This document shows positions 27,404-35,328 of a DNA stretch of 60,223 nt, piece by piece. Each line of letters opens with the position of its first letter. The first letter of the stretch is position 1. A program made the translations under genes and the position numbers. Source of the DNA: Tissierella sp. P1 (lineage in GTDB: Bacteria > Bacillota > Clostridia > Tissierellales > Tissierellaceae); assembly GCF_002266425.1 (NCBI RefSeq), contig NZ_NPMN01000028.1:1-60223 (forward strand). Direction: 5' to 3'. A model generated the notes under the pieces. It did no database searches and had not been told where the DNA came from. It was given only the letters and a program-made list of their open reading frames with translations.

Positions 27404-28225
27404 ATGAAAAAGGTACTTAGTATTGCTGGATCAGATTGCAGTGGAGGTGCTGGGATACAAGCAGATTTAAAGACGTTTTCTGCACATGGGGTGTTTGGAA
27501 TGAGTGTCATTGTTTCAGTAGTAGCAGAAAATACGAGCCGTGTTATCGATATACAAGATATTACTCCAGATATGATTGAGAAGCAGATTGATGCAGTATT
27601 TGAGGATATTGAGGTTGACGCTGTGAAAATTGGTATGCTGTCTACACAACTTTGTATGGAGGCAGTAGCAAGAAAACTGGAGCAATATAAGCCGTGTAAT
27701 GTTGTAATTGATCCTGTAATGTATGCGAAAAATGGTTGCCCACTTATGGACCCCGATTCCATAGATACGTTGATCAAGGTTGTACTACCTTATGCTGATT
27801 TACTTACACCTAATATCCCAGAGGCTGAGAAGATATCAAATATTAAGATAAGCAGTACAGAAGATATGAAAATAGCAGCAAAGCTTATTTATGATATGGG
27901 GTGTAAAAATGTTCTTGTTAAAGGTGGTCATGCTATTGGAGATGCACTGGATATTTTATATGACGGTAAAGAGTTCTATTATTTTGAAACCCAGCGTATA
28001 AATACAAAAAATACTCATGGAACAGGTTGTACTTTCTCTTCGGCTATTGCTTCCAATCTTGCACTTGGTATGACTATGCCTATTGCTGTAAAGCAGGCTA
28101 AAAAATATATTACTACAGCAATTGAGCATTCGTTAAACATTGGTAAGGGTAATGGGCCAACACATCATTTTTATGAGCTATATAAAAATGGTTTGAAAAT
28201 TAAGGAAAGTAAAGGAGATTTATAA
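27404..28225 (+). CDS. thiD: Hydroxymethylpyrimidine/phosphomethylpyrimidine kinase
   Basis: Phosphorylates HMP and HMP-P to HMP-PP, the pyrimidine half of thiamine. A 273-residue ribokinase-fold protein with SIAGSDCSGGAGIQADLKTF at the start, VDAVKIGMLST, NVVIDPVMYAKNG and, near the end, NTHGTGCTFSSAIASNLALG holding the anion-hole GTGC and catalytic base Cys/Asp region. Ribosome site GGGAGG. First gene of the operon; its stop meets the cytX start at 28225. Confidence 0.95.
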   Translation: MKKVLSIAGSDCSGGAGIQADLKTFSAHGVFGMSVIVSVVAENTSRVIDIQDITPDMIEKQIDAVFEDIEVDAVKIGMLSTQLCMEAVARKLEQYKPCNVVIDPVMYAKNGCPLMDPDSIDTLIKVVLPYADLLTPNIPEAEKISNIKISSTEDMKIAAKLIYDMGCKNVLVKGGHAIGDALDILYDGKEFYYFETQRINTKNTHGTGCTFSSAIASNLALGMTMPIAVKQAKKYITTAIEHSLNIGKGNGPTHHFYELYKNGLKIKESKGDL

Positions 28226-29436
28226 TGAAAAGTGAAAATCAAAAGGTGTCTACCTTTAGTCAAATATTATTATGGTTCGGTGCAGCAGTATCGATTGCTG
28301 AAATTATGACAGGAGCTTTACTTGCTCCTTTGGGACTAGTCCAAGGTATTTGGGCTATTATTATTGGACATGTAATTGGAGGGGCTATTCTTTTTCCAGC
28401 GGGACTGATTGGTGCAAAAACTGGTCTTTCTGCCGCTGAATCTGTTCGTATTTCTTTTGGTAAATATGGGTCCTTTGGGTTTTCGTGGATTAATATATTA
28501 CAGCTTCTTGGTTGGACTGCGATTATGATTATTAACGGAGCAAAAGCATTTGATGGAATTACAAATCATCTTTGGGGCTATCAGAATGAAAAGTTATGGT
28601 GTATGGTTATTGGATTACTTATTTGTATTTGGGTAGTAATTAGTATTAAAAATCTGTCAAAATTAAATACTGTAGTGATGACGGTCTTGTTTATATTTAC
28701 AATTATTCTTGGTTTTACGGTTTTCAAAAATACTAGTGGAGTAATTGTAATGGAAGAAACTATAAACTTTGGCACGGCGGTTGAACTTAATGTAGCTATG
28801 TCCCTTTCTTGGCTTCCTCTTATATCTGATTATACAAGAAAGTTGGAGAAGAAAATCACAGGTACTTTGTGGAGTGTAATAAGTTATTTTGTTGGTAGTA
28901 CAGTGATGTTTGTAATTGGACTCGGTGCAGCAATTTACGCTGGCACATCGGATATTACAGCCATATTAATGTCTGCAGGACTTGGCTTGGTTGCTCTTGT
29001 AATTGTTCTATTTTCCACAGTTACCACTACATTTCTCGATGTTTATTCTGCAGGAGTAAGCACAGCGAATTTAAATAAAAAGGTAAATGAAAAGTTTGCT
29101 GCTGTTATTGCATGTGTCGTAGGTTCATTACTTGCAATGTTTGTTCCTATTAGTCAATATGAGAATTTTTTATATCTTATAGGTTCTGTATTTGCACCTT
29201 TATTTGCCATCCTGTTTGTGGATTATTTTCTGCTGCATAAAAAAGATATAGACCCTAGTCGCTCCCATAGCATAAGAAACATAATTTTATGGGTGATTGG
29301 ATTTATCGTTTATCGTTTACTTATGCCTTATAACTCTATTATAGGAATCACGTTACCTGTAATGGTAGCAATGGGTGTTATATGCTTCATTATAAATAAA
29401 AGAAAGGTTGGAAATACTAATGAATCACTTAACTAA
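28225..29436 (+). CDS. cytX: HMP transporter CytX
   Basis: A 403-residue NCS1-family carrier with 12 spans, known by genomic context as a hydroxymethylpyrimidine importer. The first span region WFGAAVSIAEIMTGALLAPL and SLSWLPLISDYTRKLEKKIT are typical NCS1 sites lining the substrate pathway. Its placement between thiD and thiM under TPP riboswitches supports thiamine-precursor uptake. It overlaps thiM by 17 bases. Confidence 0.9.
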   Translation: MKSENQKVSTFSQILLWFGAAVSIAEIMTGALLAPLGLVQGIWAIIIGHVIGGAILFPAGLIGAKTGLSAAESVRISFGKYGSFGFSWINILQLLGWTAIMIINGAKAFDGITNHLWGYQNEKLWCMVIGLLICIWVVISIKNLSKLNTVVMTVLFIFTIILGFTVFKNTSGVIVMEETINFGTAVELNVAMSLSWLPLISDYTRKLEKKITGTLWSVISYFVGSTVMFVIGLGAAIYAGTSDITAILMSAGLGLVALVIVLFSTVTTTFLDVYSAGVSTANLNKKVNEKFAAVIACVVGSLLAMFVPISQYENFLYLIGSVFAPLFAILFVDYFLLHKKDIDPSRSHSIRNIILWVIGFIVYRLLMPYNSIIGITLPVMVAMGVICFIINKRKVGNTNESLN

Positions 29437-30244
29437 TGCTTGCATGGACTTACTCCGCGAAGTCAGGATAAAAAATCCACTGATTCACAATATCACTAAT
29501 TATGTGACAGTAAATGATTGTGCAAATGCCATTTTGGCAATAGGAGCATCTCCTATTATGGCAGATGATGTTGCAGAAGTAGAAGAAATCGTTTCAATAT
29601 CTTCTGCTCTTGTAATTAATATAGGAACTCTAAATCAACGAACTATTACTTCAATGATTATAGCAGGAAAAAAAGCCAATGAACTTCATATTCCCGTAGT
29701 TTTAGATCCTGTTGGAGCAGGTGCCTCCTCACTGCGAAACAAAGCAACGCAGGAAATTCTCTCAGAAGTAAAAATAGATGTAATTCGTGGAAATTTATCA
29801 GAGATCTCCTTTGTAGCTGGACTAAGTGTTTCTACAAAAGGAGTTGACACTTCAAAAGCAGATGAAAGAAATGATGCGGAAGCTATTGCGAAGTCAGTGG
29901 CTAATAAATATTCTTGTGTTGTAGGAATTACAGGACAGGTAGATATCATTTCAGATGGCATTCGTGTTGCTAAAGTAGCCAATGGTCATAAACTGCTTTC
30001 CAAAGTAACTGGTACAGGCTGTATGACATCTGCACTTGCAGGTAGTTTCTGCGGTATAACAAAGGATCATTATACAGCAACGGTTACAGGAATTACTGCA
30101 ATGGGAATTGCTGGTGAGATTTCCTTTGAAAAAACTAGAGAAATGGGAACAGGTAGCTTTCATATTGGTATCATTGATACTTTATCAAATATGGATAGCA
30201 CATATTTTGTAGAAAGGGCGAAGATAGATGAAATCAAATATTGA
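29420..30244 (+). CDS. thiM: Hydroxyethylthiazole kinase
   Basis: Phosphorylates the thiazole alcohol for salvage. Landmarks: [20 protein letters not shown] at the start, [50 protein letters not shown] and [17 protein letters not shown] with the catalytic Cys in GTGC. ATG 29420 is used (GAAAGG upstream); the in-frame TTG at 29408 has no spacing to a ribosome site. 274 residues, normal. Overlaps thiE by 17 bases. Confidence 0.95.
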   Translation: MNHLTNACMDLLREVRIKNPLIHNITNYVTVNDCANAILAIGASPIMADDVAEVEEIVSISSALVINIGTLNQRTITSMIIAGKKANELHIPVVLDPVGAGASSLRNKATQEILSEVKIDVIRGNLSEISFVAGLSVSTKGVDTSKADERNDAEAIAKSVANKYSCVVGITGQVDIISDGIRVAKVANGHKLLSKVTGTGCMTSALAGSFCGITKDHYTATVTGITAMGIAGEISFEKTREMGTGSFHIGIIDTLSNMDSTYFVERAKIDEIKY

Positions 30245-30863
30245 TTATACACTTTATCTTATAACAGATAGAGAGCTTATGAGTACAGAAAAACTGGAAA
30301 CTGCTGTAGAGCAAGCCATTTTAGGCGGTTGTACGGTAATACAATTGAGAGAGAAAAATTGTTCATCTTTAGAGTTTTTTGAAATAGCAACGAAAATAAA
30401 AGAAATTACAGATAGATATCAGACTCCATTAATTATTAATGACCGAATTGATATTGCATTAGCGGTTGACGCTGCAGGTGTACATATTGGTCAGAGTGAC
30501 CTACCTGTAACCATTGCGAGAAAATTGATTGGTGACAATAAAATTCTTGGTGTATCTGCATCTACCTTTGAAGAAGCAATAAAGGCGCAGTCAGAGGATG
30601 CAGACTATCTTGGTGTCGGAGCAATGTTTACAACTGGTACGAAAACAGATGCAAAGATTACATCCATAGATGAACTTGCACGAATACGAGAACATATTAA
30701 ACTGCCTATTGTGGTGATTGGAGGAATTAATAAGACTACAATACCAAAATTTGAAGGCATAGGTATCCATGGGCTTGCAGTGGTCTCAGCTATTATTTCA
30801 CAGCCAGATATAAAAGAAGCGGCTAAGGAGTTAAAAAGTATGTTTAGGAAAGGAAAAAATTGA
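30228..30863 (+). CDS. thiE: Thiamine-phosphate synthase
   Basis: Joins HMP-PP and thiazole-P to thiamine phosphate. A 211-residue TIM barrel with [76 protein letters not shown] and [19 protein letters not shown], all family motifs. With thiD, cytX and thiM it forms a salvage-only set; the de novo genes thiC, thiG and thiH are absent here. Confidence 0.95.
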   Translation: MKSNIDYTLYLITDRELMSTEKLETAVEQAILGGCTVIQLREKNCSSLEFFEIATKIKEITDRYQTPLIINDRIDIALAVDAAGVHIGQSDLPVTIARKLIGDNKILGVSASTFEEAIKAQSEDADYLGVGAMFTTGTKTDAKITSIDELARIREHIKLPIVVIGGINKTTIPKFEGIGIHGLAVVSAIISQPDIKEAAKELKSMFRKGKN

Positions 30864-30915
30864 TGACTGCTTTTAGAATTATATATTTGATTTAGATGGT
30901 ATAGTTTTCAAGAAT
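30863..30915 (+). pseudogene. Remnant of a HAD-family hydrolase
   Basis: The thiE stop overlaps an ATG (TGATG), and one base shift later the sequence reads NYIFDLDGIVFKNQQ, which is the DxDx nucleophile motif at the start of HAD phosphatases. Nothing recognisable follows. A HAD phosphatase is a common last gene in thiamine operons, so this is probably its stub. Confidence 0.55.
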
Positions 30916-30940
30916 CAACAGATAATTTTTAAATTATTTG

Positions 30941-30971
30941 TTGACTCTTACACTATGGCATACTTTATACT
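30941..30971 (+). promoter_or_regulatory. MerR-type promoter, 19-bp spacer
   Basis: TTGACT (30941) and TATACT (30966) are 19 bases apart. The regulator encoded directly downstream is a MerR/BmrR-like protein, so autoregulation is expected. Confidence 0.7.
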
Positions 30972-31012
30972 ATAATTGAGCTCAAAAAACACATATATGT
31001 GAGGTAAGATAA

Positions 31013-31831
31013 ATGTTAAAAATAGGTGATTTTTCAAAACTATCAATGATCAGTATAAGAATGCTACGTCATTATGATGAGATTGGTTTACTTATTCCCG
31101 AGAGTATAGATGATTTTACAGGTTATAGGTATTACAGTGAAGCACAATTGCCTCTTGCAGGTCGTATTAATGCACTAAAAGATATGGGATTTAGCCTAGC
31201 ATCTATTTCTAAAATACTGAAAAATTATGAAAATCCACAGGCTCTAAAGGAATATTTATTGTTAAAACAGACAGAAATTCAAGAACAAGCGGAGGAAATA
31301 AATCGACGTTTACTGCTCATTGAGACTACTATTCAGAGACTTGGAAAGGATGATAAGACAATGAATTACAATGTAACGTTAAAAGAACTTCCTGAAAGAT
31401 ATGTGGCAAGTGTACGTAAGATAATTCCTAACTATGATCAGGAAGGAATGCTTTGGAATATTCTCATGGAAGAAACAGCATCTCTTCATATGCAAGATGG
31501 TGAACCGTGCTATACCTTAGCTATCTTTCATGATGGAGAGTATAAGGAAAGCGGAGTAGATGTAGAAGTTCAGAAATCAGTGCGTGGAAATTATGAAGAC
31601 ACTGAAAATGTTAAATTTAAGACCGTTGCTCCCATTCAAATTGCATCAGCTACCTACAAGGGAAGTTATGACCAAGTTATAGAAGTGAATGAAGCTGTAG
31701 CCAATTGGATTCGAGATAATGGATATGAATTTAATGGTTTATCCTTCTGTATTTACCATGTTAGTCCCTATGAAACACAGAATCCTGAAGAGTGGGTAAC
31801 GGAAGTATGCTACCCTGTGAAAAAGAAATAA
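31013..31831 (+). CDS. MerR regulator with GyrI-like (BmrR) effector domain
   Basis: A 272-residue regulator. Winged helix at 1-72 (LKIGDFSKLSMISIRMLRHY, then TGYRYYSEAQLPLAGRINAL), coiled coil about 75-115, and a drug-binding GyrI-like domain from about 122 (TLKELPERYVASVRKIIP) ending with WIRDNGYEFNGLSFCIYHVS and EEWVTEVCYPVKKK. Such proteins bind cationic drugs. No pump lies beside it, unlike the MATE-linked MerR at 21076, so its target other than itself is unknown. A remnant of a close relative of its effector domain sits at 20988. Confidence 0.9.
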   Translation: MLKIGDFSKLSMISIRMLRHYDEIGLLIPESIDDFTGYRYYSEAQLPLAGRINALKDMGFSLASISKILKNYENPQALKEYLLLKQTEIQEQAEEINRRLLLIETTIQRLGKDDKTMNYNVTLKELPERYVASVRKIIPNYDQEGMLWNILMEETASLHMQDGEPCYTLAIFHDGEYKESGVDVEVQKSVRGNYEDTENVKFKTVAPIQIASATYKGSYDQVIEVNEAVANWIRDNGYEFNGLSFCIYHVSPYETQNPEEWVTEVCYPVKKK

Positions 31832-31842
31832 AATGAAATGAC

Positions 31843-31876
31843 AAAAATCGTCTGTTATAAATACGGACGATTTTTT
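31843..31876 (+). terminator. Intrinsic terminator
   Basis: Stem AAATCGTC(TGT) with (ACG)GACGATTT and T6 tract, 12 bases after the BmrR-like gene. Confidence 0.85.
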
Positions 31877-31939
31877 GATGTTTTATAAATACTACCCGCT
31901 ATGAACTGATTTCTAAAAGTTAGAGAAAAGATCTAATAT

Positions 31940-32056
31940 TTAGTTAAAAGTCAAACTTATAGTGGCGATTTCAAACTATCTGTTATAGAATATATGCATA
32001 GTACAGATTATTCTGCACGTCAGGCAGCAGAACATTTTAATATAAATCCCATGTAA
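31940..32056 (+). mobile_element. IS3-family OrfA fragment
   Basis: An open stretch of 38 codons without a start reads SGDFKLSVIEYMHSTDYSAR, then QAAEHFNINPM. This is the N-terminal helix-turn-helix of IS3/IS150-type transposase subunit A ("YSGDFK..V.EYM" pattern). No OrfB or inverted repeats were found around it, so it is a scrap of an old insertion next to hutD. Confidence 0.65.
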
Positions 32057-32093
32057 GGATGTGCAAGACTATCATAATAATAAGGGGAATAAA

Positions 32094-32690
32094 ATGGAGA
32101 TTAATACAAGGTTAATTAAAGAAGATGATTATATAACAACGGAATGGTCAGGAGGTAAGACTACTCAAATATTTATCTATCCAGAAGGTTCAAATTATAA
32201 AGAACTTAATTTTAAATTTAGATTAAGCTCTGCCATAGTAGAATTAGAAAAATCAGAGTTTACTAAATTAGAAGGAGTAAATAGATTTATTACGCCACTT
32301 GATGATGAGCTTAAATTAACACATAATCATAAAGAATATATCAATCTAAAGCCCTTTGAAGTATACGAATTTAATGGAGCAACAGATACTACTAGCTATG
32401 GTATGGTAAGAGATTTTAATTTGATGCTTAGGAATGGAGCTAAAGGGCAGCTTGAGAGCATTTATATAGACAAAGAACATTTAGTAGTAGAAGAAATTTC
32501 TTTCGATTTTAAGGAAGCCTTTTGTTTCATATATGCTTGGGATAATGGGGTATATGTTGATATCAATGGAGATACAAATCCTATTAGCCCATTTCAAACT
32601 CTTTTAGTTAGGTCTAATAATAATACTCTAAATCTAAAACTAAGATCTGAAAATCCAGCTAATATTTTAATAGCAAAGGTATATATATAA
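32094..32690 (+). CDS. HutD/Ves family protein
   Basis: A 198-residue cupin-like protein of the HutD family. Signatures are YITTEWSGGKTTQIFIYP, FKFRLSSAIVELEKSEFT and MVRDFNLMLRNGAKGQLES. HutD is linked to histidine use (hut operons), possibly as a governor that binds formylglutamate; its exact job is unsettled. No hut genes adjoin it, but the formiminotransferase locus lies at 49.7 kb. ATG 32094 has AAGGGG upstream. Flanked by an IS scrap and a long hairpin. Confidence 0.85.
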   Translation: MEINTRLIKEDDYITTEWSGGKTTQIFIYPEGSNYKELNFKFRLSSAIVELEKSEFTKLEGVNRFITPLDDELKLTHNHKEYINLKPFEVYEFNGATDTTSYGMVRDFNLMLRNGAKGQLESIYIDKEHLVVEEISFDFKEAFCFIYAWDNGVYVDINGDTNPISPFQTLLVRSNNNTLNLKLRSENPANILIAKVYI

Positions 32691-32760
32691 TTAAGCATAG
32701 AAGAGCATTTGCTGTATTTTAGATATTATGTCTTTGTTTATTGATATACAGGAATAACAA

Positions 32761-32824
32761 TAAAAGCAATAAAATAATTAAAAAACGAACATGACTGTTC
32801 GCTGTAATTATTTTATTGCTTTTT
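32761..32824. terminator. Long perfect hairpin with nested stem
   Basis: A 20-bp perfect inverted repeat (TAAAAGCAATAAAATAATTA and its complement at 32805) encloses a second 6-bp stem CGAACA/TGTTCG with a TGAC loop. A-rich on the left and T-rich on the right. It could be a bidirectional terminator for hutD or a structured RNA; its length is beyond what termination needs. Confidence 0.65.
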
Positions 32825-32962
32825 ATATTTGTACGTGATATGATATAGGATACGCAATAAATCAAAAAATAATCATATATTATTATCATAACATATTTTA
32901 AAAGGTGTGTCAATAGGATATTGAAAAAAATAAAAATAATTTAGCATAGGAGGAGATTTATT

Positions 32963-33454
32963 TTGTTATTCGAAATAACTAGCTTAGGTTCATCCTTGAT
33001 ACTAAAACAAGCTGTGGCAGAAATAGAAAGATGTAATGATTTTACTGCTCAGTTTAGGCTGACTTTATCCCATCATGATGCTGTTGAACTAGTTGAAACC
33101 CGTGCTCTGGCATTAAAAACCAATGGTCGGATTGAATTTGGAGGAGGCTCCATCAACAAGATAATTAAAGAATTTTGTGATTCTCCTTATATTTCTATGT
33201 ATAACTATGCTGAAACACTTCACGAACTTACGGAAATCTTTTATTTTTATAAAAATGAAACACTTGATTTGATGAACGATGATGAATTGATAAAATTTAT
33301 GAAGAATAGCTTTGATGGAAAATGTCAGGGATCATTGGAGTTACTTTCAGAAAGAGAACTTGCTAATATGGCTCATAACTTAAGATATGGATATCCTCCG
33401 GATTATTCGGAGGATTTGGAAGAATATGAGGAGGATGAATATGGTGAATATTAA
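32963..33454 (+). CDS. DUF6323 family protein
   Basis: A 163-residue acidic, soluble protein from TTG 32963 (GGAGGAG upstream). I recognise it as DUF6323, whose function is unknown. The N-terminal part is FEITSLGSSLILKQAVAEIE, and the C-terminal part has LLSERELANMAHNLRYGYPP, the most conserved stretch, then an acidic tail DYSEDLEEYEEDEYGEY. No membrane spans or nuclease motifs. It overlaps the DUF6179 gene by 14 bases, and the two are found together elsewhere, so they probably work as a complex. Confidence 0.75.
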   Translation: MLFEITSLGSSLILKQAVAEIERCNDFTAQFRLTLSHHDAVELVETRALALKTNGRIEFGGGSINKIIKEFCDSPYISMYNYAETLHELTEIFYFYKNETLDLMNDDELIKFMKNSFDGKCQGSLELLSERELANMAHNLRYGYPPDYSEDLEEYEEDEYGEY

Positions 33455-34805
33455 AAATCGACATATCATTGATAGTAATAATTTGAATGAAGAATCGTAT
33501 TTTATTTCGATTCTGCAAGAGGCATATGCTTGTGGGCTTTTATATGATTCAGATATTGAAAATATTCAGTTGCAATGCATTGATTTTTTAGCATATAAAA
33601 GTGAGAATTATAATGGTGGCGAAAGTAGTTCCATAAGAGTAGAGGTTGCTGAAAATATAATGAAATCCAATCTGTACACAATAGGACTATATTTAAAATC
33701 ATTACCTGATGCTGACAGTGCGGTTAGTGAACTCAAATCAACAAGGATTGATGAAATTTATAAGAAGGGGAGAGATTTGATTGATGAGAAAATTCGTACT
33801 GTAAAACATATCTACAAGCTGGCTAAAAAGAATAAGGTTTTTACATTAAATTACACTTATAATGCAACCCTTGATGATGATGGAATAGGAATTTTTTTTA
33901 GGTCATATAATCCAGATTATGAGGCTCATGAGACTCCTGCATCAATAGATTATCAGCTCTGTAATCCAGTGATTAATTTGGAGGGGATTGAATTTATTCA
34001 CAAATATCTTGAGGGTTTGCTTATTGAAAATGAGTTTTGTAGAAATTTTGATACACAAGATATTCACTATCTTCTTTATGGATATGACGAAGGATATAAA
34101 GATTTGCTAATTAATATCTTTGAACATGTATTGACGGCGGGGCTAGGGTGCTTGCTTGCCAATAAAAGTATTAAAAAATTGGATATTTCAAAAGATGAAA
34201 TTCAATTTTTAAATAGAGAGCTATCAAAGGATACTAATTATTCACTTGCCTTGAAGATTCAAAATGCGGCTAAAAAATTAATTGAAAAGATGAATATTAC
34301 AAATCCTTTAGTTCAAGAGTATATTGAAAGAAGCTTACACAAAGTCACATCTAATATTGCCTATGGAATTAAGACAAATGCTTTGGATAAAGTATTTGTA
34401 ACTCCAATTAATCCTGACTTGAAGCCGAAGATCAAGTTTTCATCTGGTGTAAAGATGGAGGATGAAGATTATAGAAAATTAATTAATCAATTATTAGTCT
34501 GTGAATATTCATTGAATAAGATTGCAATTATAAAAGAAAACGTAGAGTCATTTAATGATTTAGAAGATATACTTTTTGATGCAGAATTAAATGGAGAAGA
34601 GAAAGCTCTAGTCTTTGATATACTTGAAGATATTGAAGTCGCTGCACTCATTAAGCGTCATCCATTCAAATCGGATATTCAAGCTATAGATTTATCTGAG
34701 GCTGAACATGAGCTACGGTTAGATTTACAAAAGTATATAGATAACCTTTCAACAGATAGAAAAGGACGGATTTTTAAAATGGTGAATGTCCTTATTGATG
34801 GATAA
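33441..34805 (+). CDS. DUF6179 family protein
   Basis: A 454-residue soluble protein of unknown function, partner of DUF6323. ATG 33441 is chosen because GAGGAGG lies 5 bases upstream; an earlier in-frame codon at 33387 would lie deep inside the partner gene. Visible segments are NEESYFISILQEAYACGLLY at the start, YTIGLYLKSLPDADSAV, VFTLNYTYNATLDDDGIGIF and LINIFEHVLTAGLGCLLANK. The profile is mostly helical. No catalytic motif is evident. The stop overlaps a small ORF (ATGGATAA), suggesting a three-gene coupled unit. Confidence 0.75.
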   Translation: MVNIKNRHIIDSNNLNEESYFISILQEAYACGLLYDSDIENIQLQCIDFLAYKSENYNGGESSSIRVEVAENIMKSNLYTIGLYLKSLPDADSAVSELKSTRIDEIYKKGRDLIDEKIRTVKHIYKLAKKNKVFTLNYTYNATLDDDGIGIFFRSYNPDYEAHETPASIDYQLCNPVINLEGIEFIHKYLEGLLIENEFCRNFDTQDIHYLLYGYDEGYKDLLINIFEHVLTAGLGCLLANKSIKKLDISKDEIQFLNRELSKDTNYSLALKIQNAAKKLIEKMNITNPLVQEYIERSLHKVTSNIAYGIKTNALDKVFVTPINPDLKPKIKFSSGVKMEDEDYRKLINQLLVCEYSLNKIAIIKENVESFNDLEDILFDAELNGEEKALVFDILEDIEVAALIKRHPFKSDIQAIDLSEAEHELRLDLQKYIDNLSTDRKGRIFKMVNVLIDG

Positions 34806-34953
34806 TCTTTTTATGTGGAATGAGAATACAATTAAATCTGGTTGTTTCAGTCAACTCTTTACTAAGGCTCATGGAGTTTGGTATCAAAATATTGAAGAGT
34901 ATGCAATAAATGTCAGACCCTCAAAATCAACTGTAAATCCTCTGAGCTTTTAA
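34798..34953 (+). CDS. Small ORF coupled to DUF6179
   Basis: A 51-codon frame whose ATG overlaps the DUF6179 stop (ATGGATAA), the usual sign of translational coupling; it has no separate ribosome site. It reads MDNLFMWNENTIKSG and contains KAHGVWYQNIEEYAIN. I do not recognise it. It may be a real third gene, or the stub of a longer one. Confidence 0.35.
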   Translation: MDNLFMWNENTIKSGCFSQLFTKAHGVWYQNIEEYAINVRPSKSTVNPLSF

Positions 34954-34989
34954 TAACAGAAAGTTATAATTAAAGCAAGAGGTGATTAG

Positions 34990-35193
34990 ATGAAGGAAAT
35001 AAATATTGTAAAAACACTAATAGTTAAGAGAAAAGAAAAAGGCATTACTCAAGAAGAATTAGCAAAGTATATCGATGTTTCAAAGGCCTCTATTTCTAAA
35101 TGGGAAACAGGACAAAGTTATCCCGATATTACTTTTTTACCACTACATGTATATTATTTCAAAGAAATATTGAAGGAAAATAATTATAATTAA
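34990..35193 (+). pseudogene. Truncated XRE-family regulator
   Basis: A clean XRE helix-turn-helix (RKEKGITQEELAKYIDVSKA, then SISKWETGQSYPDITFLP) with a good ribosome site (AGAGGTG). In the common family the domain continues with a YF-containing helix (VDELIGY) and 200 or more residues; here the frame becomes LHVYYFKEILKENNYN and stops at 67 residues. DNA binding could remain, but the effector part is gone. Probably a broken regulator of the adjacent secreted protein gene. Confidence 0.6.
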
Positions 35194-35328
35194 AAATAAA
35201 ATGGGAGATAAGAAGAATATTTATTTAATTTGATTCCATTATGTAATTATTATGTAATTTTTTTGTAAATACTCCTAGATTTCTTAGTTATATAATAAAG
35301 TTAATTCAATAAAAAAGGAGAATAAAAA

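Noticed and set aside
27373..27777. Minus-strand frame opposite thiD
   Set aside because: Overlaps the third riboswitch terminator and thiD; no start context.
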